From positions 1-5,174 of the forward strand of contig JAKAKU010000050.1 in assembly GCA_021824385.1 (NCBI GenBank): 5,174 nucleotides of DNA, read 5' to 3'. Positions 1-5,174 of the stretch are shown in pieces. Position 1 is the first letter of the stretch; every line of letters begins with the position of its first letter. Source of the stretch: a bacterium (GTDB lineage: Bacteria > Patescibacteriota > Microgenomatia > UBA8517). Position numbers and translations under genes: made by a program. The notes under the pieces were generated by a model. The model made no database searches, was not told the DNA's origin, and saw only the letters and a program-made list of their open reading frames with translations.

Positions 1-62
1 GGAAAGACCGCAGATATAAAAAAGAGGACATTATAAAAATTATTGAAAAAGGTTTGAAATAA
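1..62 (+). CDS. C-terminal end of a probable MerR/excisionase-type helix-turn-helix DNA-binding protein (5' end outside window)
   Basis: An open frame enters from the left edge (first full codon at base 3) and ends at TAA 60-62. The 19 visible residues contain DRRYKKEDIIKII followed by EKGLK. This resembles the end of a MerR-like or excisionase-type helix-turn-helix domain, where a 'G-x-R-R-Y/F-x-x-E-D-I' wing is followed by a short final helix. It is followed after 28 bp by the serine recombinase in the same direction, so the two may be co-transcribed. Such a neighbour could be the recombination directionality factor or a regulator of the recombinase, but this is inference from position. Only a short tail is visible, and a chance match to a basic helical C-terminus is possible. 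Confidence 0.5.
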   Translation, partial: KDRRYKKEDIIKIIEKGLK

Positions 63-90
63 AAAAGTGTTCAATGCTGTTTAATGTAAT

Positions 91-1662
91 ATGGAAAATG
101 ATTTTAAAATCAGAGCAGTAATTTACGCCCGGGTAAGCACAAAAGAGCAAGCAGAAGGCAAAGCTTCAATTCCCGAGCAACTTGAGGTTTGTAAAAAGGC
201 AATCGTTCAACATGGCTGGGAATTGATTAAGGAGCCTTACATTGAAGGTGGTGTTAGTGGACATCTACTCGAAGAGAGAATAGCCCTACAAAACCTGCTA
301 AGTGATGCTCGAGAACACTTATTTGATCTAGTAGTAGTTAAAGATTTTGATCGATTTGCCCGCAATCGTGCTGCTGCAACAATTGTGCGTGAAGAATTAA
401 AAGAGCTTTTTATACAAACATACTCTACTACTACTCCTGTTGAGCCCAAAAATCCTAAATTATATGATCCTACTGATGATGACCTGGGAATTATGGTTGA
501 GGGATATAGCGACACAATGGCAGAAATTGAAAGAAATAAGATTAGACGAAGAATGATGATGGGTAAAGTAGCTGTAGCCAAAAAGGGGGATATTCCTAAT
601 AATGTTCCTTATGGCTATAAAATTGTGCGTTGGCTAGATGACAAAGGGAAGGTACACAGGAAGATTGAGATTGACGAGGAACAAGCCAAAATAGTTAAAG
701 AGATTTTTGATGAATACATCAAAGGTAAAGGTGCTTTAACTATAGCATTTGGATTAATTGAGAGAAAGATTAAAGCACCTAGGGGGAATTTATGGAGAGC
801 ACAAGCTATTAAGTATATTTTAATGAACGAGACTTACACTGGTAAAGTCTTATGGGGGTGGAGACACGCAGATTATAAGAAGAACCAACAAAGACGGCTA
901 AGAGAACATAAAGGTCTTATTGAGAAGGGTAATCATACAGCAATAATTGACCCATCTATATTTAAACTTGCTCAAAAAGAGAAAAAAATAAGAGGTAGCA
1001 GTCAAAAGGGGCGTGCCCAAATGAGCAGGGGTCTATTAACTGGTATTGCTAAATGCATCAGGTGTGGTTCTGGGGTTACTTTTGTGACTAGGCACCATCA
1101 TAGAAAGAAAAAGAATAGCAACTGGAACGACACTACAACCCACGAATATCTGTGCGGTGGCTACAAATATAGTGGCATTTGCCAACGAAGGGTAATGGGC
1201 GGAGATAAATTAGACGATTACGTTCTCAGTCAACTTAAAAATATAATTAACAACCCCATTATCAGAGATAAGATCATCTTTGATCGTAACGCTAAATTAG
1301 ATGGAGATCTAAAAGATGATTATAGCCGCGCAATCAAAATCCTGGCTGAAATACCCAAGAAGCGCGAAAAACAAGAAGAAGCATACGAGGCAGGATTAAT
1401 TACAATGGAAGAATATGGAGCCCGTCTTGAAAAGCTTCGTGGTGAGGAAAATATGTACCGTGAGGTGACGGGTGATTATGAAATTCAGCTACAACAACTA
1501 TCCGAACGTCAACAAGAGATACTTAAATATCTCAAAGATGTTAAAGACTTTAATGACTTATGGGATAAATCAACTTTTGAAGAAAGAAAGCATTTATTAA
1601 AAAATCTGATCAAAGAAGTACGAGCAGGTAATGGGAAAGTTGAGATTGATTTTAGATTTTAA
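91..1662 (+). CDS. Large serine recombinase (site-specific integrase/resolvase family), complete
   Basis: A 523-residue protein with the full large-serine-recombinase layout. Residues ~7-155 are the resolvase catalytic domain: YARVSTKEQ carries Arg14 and the nucleophile Ser16, and KDFDRFAR (84-91) carries Arg88 and Arg91. Residues ~141-159 (EIERNKIRRR within) are the long E helix, where the last active-site arginine of the family lies. Residues ~170-275 form the Recombinase domain (PF07508 type, VPYGYK then a YTGK motif near 249). Residues ~318-367 form a zinc ribbon with Cys322, Cys325, Cys355 and Cys364. Residues ~410-482 are charged and heptad-like, the coiled-coil insertion expected in this family, and the C-terminus is WDKSTFEERKHLL. 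No key residue is missing, so it is probably active. An in-frame TAA at 82-84 makes ATG 91 the only sensible start; no Shine-Dalgarno site precedes it. The gene is clearly more AT-rich than secA and uses AGA/AGG for about half its arginines, which suggests transfer. Enzymes of this type join short attP/attB sites through a covalent serine-DNA intermediate; the target here is not known. Confidence 0.96.
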   Translation: MENDFKIRAVIYARVSTKEQAEGKASIPEQLEVCKKAIVQHGWELIKEPYIEGGVSGHLLEERIALQNLLSDAREHLFDLVVVKDFDRFARNRAAATIVREELKELFIQTYSTTTPVEPKNPKLYDPTDDDLGIMVEGYSDTMAEIERNKIRRRMMMGKVAVAKKGDIPNNVPYGYKIVRWLDDKGKVHRKIEIDEEQAKIVKEIFDEYIKGKGALTIAFGLIERKIKAPRGNLWRAQAIKYILMNETYTGKVLWGWRHADYKKNQQRRLREHKGLIEKGNHTAIIDPSIFKLAQKEKKIRGSSQKGRAQMSRGLLTGIAKCIRCGSGVTFVTRHHHRKKKNSNWNDTTTHEYLCGGYKYSGICQRRVMGGDKLDDYVLSQLKNIINNPIIRDKIIFDRNAKLDGDLKDDYSRAIKILAEIPKKREKQEEAYEAGLITMEEYGARLEKLRGEENMYREVTGDYEIQLQQLSERQQEILKYLKDVKDFNDLWDKSTFEERKHLLKNLIKEVRAGNGKVEIDFRF

Positions 1663-1665
1663 TCC

Positions 1666-4443
1666 TTATTTCTTATATCTTCTATTCCACTCATCTCTAT
1701 CTCTATTGTAAAGACTAAAGGCTTCTAACTCCTCTGTTGTGTGAGGTTCCCTATTTAGATGACATTTCTTAAACTTTTTACCCGATCCACACCAACAGGG
1801 GTCATTTCTTCCAATCTTTTTCTTTGCTTTGGATGGCCCTGCTTTTGCAATCTTATTGAGCTTGGCCGTTGAACTGTCAACAAGCCCGATATTGTCTGAG
1901 GTATCAATATTGGTAACGGCCCTTGCAAGTGGAATTTCTTGTGGAGCCTGAGCAATACCAATTCTAAAGATCCTGAGTGACAACTCATTATCAATGCGCT
2001 CAACGAGCGACTCAAACAGTGTAAATGCCTCATTTTTGAATTCAACCAATGGGTCGCGCTGTCCCACTCCCCTCATACGTACGGCTTCCCTGAGTCCATC
2101 AATGTGGTCAATATGGTCAATCCAATGACGGTCAAGCGCACCAAGGTATGCAAATCGCTCAATTTCTCGCATGGTTGCAGCTCCAATCTGCTTCTCTCGG
2201 GATTCATAGGAATCAGTGAGCAATTTTTTCATAAACTCTCCTAATTTTTCTTTGTCATGGATTTTTTCCATCTCTTTCTCTATTTGACGGCGGGAAGCAT
2301 CATCGAATGGAATAATTTCAGATAATTCCACCGCTACTTTTTGCATATCGGGTTTTTCGTCAAACTCTGGCCAACTAACAAGCAGGATTCGGTCGATTTG
2401 TTCAGTCAATTTTCTGAGGATTTCCTCCTTCAAATTCTCTGAAGACAAAATTCTCTTTCGGAGTTTGTAAATAATTTCACGTTCTTGGTTTGCAACGTCA
2501 TCATAGTCCACGGTTTGTTTTCGAGCATCAAAATGAAATCCTTCAACTTTTACCTGCGCTTGTTCTATGGCTCTCGAAATGAGCGGGTTTTCAATGGGTT
2601 GGTCGTCAGGTAAGTTAAGTCGGTCCATGAGGCCTTTGATTTGGTCGCCACCAAAAATACGCATAAGATCATCATCAAGACTCAAATAAAACTTGGTAGA
2701 TCCGGGGTCTCCTTGTCGTGCACTGCGCCCACGAAGCTGGTTGTCGATGCGCCTACTTTCATGTCGCTCAGTTCCAATCACATGAAGTCCTCCTGCTTCA
2801 ACTACTTTTTCATGATCTCTTTGCCACGCCACAAAATCTTTTGATTTTTTGAATTTTTCTACATCTGTTTTTTCTGGTTTGTCTGGAGGAGATCCACCAA
2901 GGATAATGTCCACTCCTCGCCCTGCCATGTTTGTAGCAACCGTCACCGCTCCCGGCTTTCCGGCTTGAGCCAAAACAAGCGCTTCTTGTTCGTGATTTTT
3001 AGCGTTCAACACATTGTGTGGAATCTTCTTATCTTTTAAGTAGTTACTAATCAGTTCATTCTTTTCAATTGAAGTTGTACCGACCAAAACTGGTTGACCT
3101 TTTTTGTAGCGTTCAATAATGTCTTCACTTACTGCTTTGTACTTGTCTTTGGTAGTTTTGTACACGGCATCTGCCTCGTCTTTTCTGATATTGTTGCGGT
3201 GAGTCGGGATAACCAGCACTTCGAGTTTATAAATTTTCTTGAATTCTGCTGCCTCAGTTGCGGCAGTTCCTGTCATTCCAGCCAAATGCTCATACATTCT
3301 AAAATAGTTTTGAAATGAAATCGTGGCCAACGTTTTACTTTCTTGTTGAATAGGGACTCCTTCTTTCGCTTCAACTGCTTGGTGAATTCCATCACTCCAA
3401 CGTCTTCCAGGCATGAGGCGCCCGGTAAACTCATCAACAATCACGACTTGATTGTCTTTAACAACATATTCTCGGTCGCGCACATATAAGGCTTTTGCAC
3501 GAAGAGAGTTTTCAATATGGTGAATTGTTTCAAAATCCTTTTCATAGAGATTTGTTACATTAAGAAGTTTTTCTACCTTTGCAATTCCCGCTTCTGTAAG
3601 CGAGGCACTGCGCATTTTTTCGTCGATGACATAATCTTGTTCGTCTTCAAGTTTGTCGACGAGCTTTGAGAAGGTGTAATACTTGTCAGTCGGTTCGCTG
3701 TCGGGAGCTGAAATAATAAGTGGGGTGCGTGCTTCATCAATAAGAACTGAGTCAACTTCGTCCACAATTGCAAAATAATGCCCGCGTTGCACCATTTCAG
3801 GAAGAGAATTCACCATATTGTCACGCAAATAATCAAATCCAAACTCGTTGTTGGTGCCGTAGGTAATGTCGGCCGCATATGCCTCGCGACGAGACACCGG
3901 CTTTAAGTGAGCAAGGCGCTCATCTCCATGACTTTCATCAGTAAAGTGTGGGTCGTAAATGTAGCTTTTTTGCTCTTGTGCAACCACCCCAACCGTCATT
4001 CCAAGAAGCGCAAACGTAGGAGCATTCCATCCAGCATCACGCCTGGCCAAATAATCGTTCACTGTGACCAGATGAACCCCTCGACCGGTCAGGGCTCTTA
4101 AAAAAAGCGCTGGAACAGCAGAAAGCGTTTTTCCTTCTCCTGTTTTTTGCTCAGCTACCGCTCCCTGAAAAAGTGCAGCTGCGGCCAAAAGCTGTACATC
4201 ATAGTGCTTGAGGCCAATAGCGCGAGCTGAGGCTTCTCGAGCGAGAGAAAAGGCTTCGGGAAGCAAGTCTTCAAGTTTTTCACCTTTTGATAATCGAGCC
4301 TTTAGTTTGGCAGTTTCTTTTGGAAAGTCAGTGAGTTTAAGTTTTTCGTATTTCTTAGAAAGCTCTGAAGTTTTAGCAATCACTTTCGTAAGGCGAGAGA
4401 GTTCTCGTGCATTCGAGTCTAAAATATTTGAAAAAAACTTCAT
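1666..4443 (-). CDS. secA: Preprotein translocase subunit SecA (motor ATPase of the Sec pathway)
   Basis: A 925-residue cytosolic or membrane-associated ATPase that pushes unfolded preproteins through SecYEG. In order: N-terminal helices; NBD1 with Walker A TGEGKT (101-106) and Walker B VDEVD (Asp228, Glu229), then LIDEARTPLIIS; the preprotein cross-linking domain (~245-360, ending near MPGRRWSDGIHQAVEAKEG); AGMTGTAATE; NBD2 with TNMAGRGVDI, a VAR-type insertion (~517-548), GTERHESRRIDNQLRGR and the arginine fingers (Arg573, Arg576); the scaffold and two-helix finger (~765-815); a ~65-residue linker; and a SEC-C zinc knuckle (Cys883, Cys885, Cys894, His895). A further 30 basic/aromatic residues follow the knuckle. 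The frame is open to a TTG at 4470, but I chose ATG 4443 because MKFFSNIL matches the usual SecA N-terminus and the TTG lies inside the likely -10 element. Oddities: valine at the finger-tip position that is tyrosine in E. coli, and a switch to AGR arginine codons in the last ~100 codons. The gene converges on the recombinase with a 3-bp gap. Confidence 0.98.
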   Translation of the reverse strand: MKFFSNILDSNARELSRLTKVIAKTSELSKKYEKLKLTDFPKETAKLKARLSKGEKLEDLLPEAFSLAREASARAIGLKHYDVQLLAAAALFQGAVAEQKTGEGKTLSAVPALFLRALTGRGVHLVTVNDYLARRDAGWNAPTFALLGMTVGVVAQEQKSYIYDPHFTDESHGDERLAHLKPVSRREAYAADITYGTNNEFGFDYLRDNMVNSLPEMVQRGHYFAIVDEVDSVLIDEARTPLIISAPDSEPTDKYYTFSKLVDKLEDEQDYVIDEKMRSASLTEAGIAKVEKLLNVTNLYEKDFETIHHIENSLRAKALYVRDREYVVKDNQVVIVDEFTGRLMPGRRWSDGIHQAVEAKEGVPIQQESKTLATISFQNYFRMYEHLAGMTGTAATEAAEFKKIYKLEVLVIPTHRNNIRKDEADAVYKTTKDKYKAVSEDIIERYKKGQPVLVGTTSIEKNELISNYLKDKKIPHNVLNAKNHEQEALVLAQAGKPGAVTVATNMAGRGVDIILGGSPPDKPEKTDVEKFKKSKDFVAWQRDHEKVVEAGGLHVIGTERHESRRIDNQLRGRSARQGDPGSTKFYLSLDDDLMRIFGGDQIKGLMDRLNLPDDQPIENPLISRAIEQAQVKVEGFHFDARKQTVDYDDVANQEREIIYKLRKRILSSENLKEEILRKLTEQIDRILLVSWPEFDEKPDMQKVAVELSEIIPFDDASRRQIEKEMEKIHDKEKLGEFMKKLLTDSYESREKQIGAATMREIERFAYLGALDRHWIDHIDHIDGLREAVRMRGVGQRDPLVEFKNEAFTLFESLVERIDNELSLRIFRIGIAQAPQEIPLARAVTNIDTSDNIGLVDSSTAKLNKIAKAGPSKAKKKIGRNDPCWCGSGKKFKKCHLNREPHTTEELEAFSLYNRDRDEWNRRYKK

Positions 4444-4460
4444 AGAAAGAGGATCCCAGC

Positions 4461-4489
4461 ATTGTATCAAACTAAGGTCTTTTTGTGGA
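4461..4489 (-). promoter_or_regulatory. Candidate extended -10 promoter for secA
   Basis: On the - strand, TCCACA (4484-4489, 4/6 to TTGACA) is followed by a 17-bp spacer and TACAAT (4461-4466, 5/6 to TATAAT). A TG dinucleotide one base before the -10 gives an extended element, TGATACAAT. Transcription would start near 4454, about 11 nt before ATG 4443, leaving a very short leader with no Shine-Dalgarno site. The site lies in the 65-bp gap after the membrane-protein gene, so secA could be made from this promoter, from upstream read-through, or both. It was found by eye; sequence that resembles a promoter is common in AT-rich DNA. Confidence 0.45.
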
Positions 4490-4508
4490 GTAGAAGAATC
4501 ACGAAAAA

Positions 4509-5087
4509 TTAATATAACCGACTGGTGACTACGTCAGAAAAAGCGATGATTACGAAAATGCCAATTGAATTTAATGCGTATACGATTGGAATAAAGCGTG
4601 AAGCTCTCATTTTAGAAAGCCCCATAAGCGAAATGCCAAGTTCGTCCGGAAAAGGAGATGCCACAATAATCGCCCCAATTACGGGAAGCACCCACGAGAA
4701 TATTTTTATATGAAGGATACGCATGATGTGCCTCCCTCCGAGTCTATTCCAGATATCTCGAATTTCTGAATCAAGATTATCGCTTACAAACTTATAAATC
4801 AGTAAGTCACTCGTCAAGGCACCTGCACTTGCCACTGCTGTTATGAGAAAAATGTTATATGAAGGAGCAAGTACTAGTAGCGTCAAAACACCCGCTGAAA
4901 AGGTGAATGTCGAAACATACATCATTCCACCTAAAAACGCCCCAAAAAGACCCAGGAGTTGCAGGGTATCCGTGAGTTTTGGCAAAAGTGGAGAGAGTGA
5001 AAACAACACAATCGAAATAAAACAGATGTATGCAATAAGAAGATGTTGATAGCGAAATTGTTTGGCGCGCCTTTTTGCTCTGGGCAT
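4509..5087 (-). CDS. Small polytopic inner-membrane protein, possibly VTT/DedA-like (function unknown)
   Basis: A 192-residue protein with a basic N-terminus (MPRAKRRAKQFR) that should stay in the cytoplasm. Hydrophobic segments lie at about 15-33, 43-75 (one or two passes, with the polar patch STFTFSAG), 77-98, 127-145 and 165-184. Between the third and fourth blocks is a charged cytoplasmic stretch (~99-126). Two motifs stand out: AGALTSDLLIYKFVSD (~88-103) and ASPFPDELGISLMGLSKM (~143-160), a proline-rich acidic break inside a hydrophobic region. This pattern recalls the re-entrant hairpins of VTT/DedA/SNARE-associated transport proteins, and I recall similar uncharacterised proteins in Patescibacteria, but neither link was tested. 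There is no signal peptidase site and no catalytic motif. It lies 65 bp upstream of secA on the same strand with no terminator between, so partial co-transcription is possible; a functional link to secretion is not shown. ATG 5087 is the first start after the terminator; the next in-frame Met would remove the first transmembrane segment. Confidence 0.9.
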   Translation of the reverse strand: MPRAKRRAKQFRYQHLLIAYICFISIVLFSLSPLLPKLTDTLQLLGLFGAFLGGMMYVSTFTFSAGVLTLLVLAPSYNIFLITAVASAGALTSDLLIYKFVSDNLDSEIRDIWNRLGGRHIMRILHIKIFSWVLPVIGAIIVASPFPDELGISLMGLSKMRASRFIPIVYALNSIGIFVIIAFSDVVTSRLY

Positions 5088-5093
5088 ACTCTC

Positions 5094-5102
5094 ACTATAG
5101 CA
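5094..5102 (-). promoter_or_regulatory. Candidate extended -10 element for the membrane-protein gene
   Basis: On the - strand TGCTATAGT lies directly after the U-tract of the upstream terminator. It is a TGn extension plus TATAGT (5/6 to TATAAT). I see no good -35 at 16-18 bp, as expected for some extended -10 promoters. The predicted transcription start, about 7 nt downstream, falls on or next to the A of ATG 5087, so the mRNA could be leaderless. The GAGAG just before the ATG would otherwise be the only ribosome-binding candidate, and it sits too close to the start. Confidence 0.45.
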
Positions 5103-5105
5103 AAC

Positions 5106-5135
5106 AAAAAAAATGGGGAGGACATGAGTCCTCCC
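5106..5135 (-). terminator. Strong intrinsic (Rho-independent) terminator
   Basis: On the - strand an 8-bp perfect stem, GGGAGGAC (5128-5135) pairing with GTCCTCCC (5116-5123), encloses a 4-base loop. Two bases (CA) separate it from eight consecutive T residues (5106-5113). It starts 7 bp after the TAG of the gene entering from the right edge, so it ends that transcript and separates it from the membrane-protein gene. The + strand has no T-run after the stem, so it should work in one direction only. Confidence 0.93.
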
Positions 5136-5142
5136 GAATGCA

Positions 5143-5174
5143 CTACACCGGTGCTTTGGCCTGCTCAGCCAGCG
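5143..5174 (-). CDS. C-terminal end of an unidentified gene (5' end outside window)
   Basis: A - strand frame enters from the right edge and reads LAEQAKAPV before a TAG stop at 5143-5145. The alternative frames either stop at once or run into the terminator stem. The stop placed 7 bp before a textbook terminator is the main evidence that this is a real gene end. Nine residues are too few to name the product; the Ala/Lys/Glu-rich tail would suit a ribosomal or other highly expressed protein, but that is a guess. Confidence 0.65.
   Translation of the reverse strand, partial: LAEQAKAPV

Noticed and set aside
237..581. 114-codon open frame on the - strand inside the recombinase
   Set aside because: It lies wholly opposite the catalytic domain of a clear gene, its translation is low-complexity and Ser/Arg-rich, and no start signal precedes it.
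1755..2045. 96-codon - strand frame inside the secA 3' end
   Set aside because: It is a shadow of the SecA linker and zinc-knuckle region in a different frame, with no independent support.
2641..2844. Short + strand frames opposite secA (2641-2844, 3094-3318, 3907-4101)
   Set aside because: They lie opposite strongly conserved motor motifs and give no domain or start signal.
4444..4470. TTG at 4470 as an earlier secA start adding nine residues
   Set aside because: The added residues (MIQCWDPLS) do not resemble SecA N-termini, and the TTG overlaps the best -10 candidate. ATG 4443 gives the usual MKFFSNIL-type beginning.
4208..4528. 106-codon + strand frame across the 5' end of secA
   Set aside because: It is antisense to conserved SecA sequence, Ser/Arg-rich, and without a recognisable domain or ribosome site.
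5116..5135. The GGGAGGAC inverted repeat as an operator or attachment site
   Set aside because: The stem is followed on the - strand by a T8 run right after a gene end, which is fully explained by intrinsic termination.
4931..5143. 70-codon - strand frame across the terminator and the membrane-protein gene
   Set aside because: It would be translated through the terminator stem and overlaps the better-supported membrane protein in another frame.

Overview
The window looks like a piece of a chromosome from the Candidate Phyla Radiation (Patescibacteria, possibly a Parcubacteria-type lineage). I infer this from the SecA subtype (a GRGVDI motif and a SEC-C zinc knuckle), from a small membrane protein of a type I associate with these genomes, and from compact gene spacing without clear Shine-Dalgarno sites. 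The lineage is an inference from recall and was not tested. The standard code fits: no TGA interrupts any of the genes.

Left part (1-1662, + strand): the last 19 codons of what looks like a MerR/excisionase-type helix-turn-helix protein, then after 28 bp a complete 523-residue large serine recombinase. These two are probably the edge of an integrated mobile element. Sampled 60-base rows in the recombinase are about 30-35% G+C, against about 50-62% in sampled rows of the secA body.

Middle (1666-4443, - strand): a complete secA, the preprotein translocase motor ATPase. Its stop codon lies 3 bp from that of the recombinase, the two genes converge, and no terminator is visible between them. The last ~100 codons of secA use only AGA/AGG for arginine, while the rest of the gene mostly uses CGN. 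Together with the tight junction, this makes the 3' end of secA a candidate integration or recombination site.

Right part (4509-5174, - strand): a 192-residue polytopic membrane protein upstream of secA in the same direction, then a strong intrinsic terminator, then the last nine codons of another gene on the - strand. The membrane gene and secA each have an extended -10 promoter candidate very close to the start codon, so both mRNAs could have no leader or a very short one.

The window has no RNA gene, CRISPR array, insertion sequence or long repeat that I can see, and no gene-free stretch over 100 bp. I do not see a clearly new multi-gene system. The points most worth checking are the recombinase/secA junction, the arginine codon switch in secA, and the valine at the SecA two-helix-finger tip.
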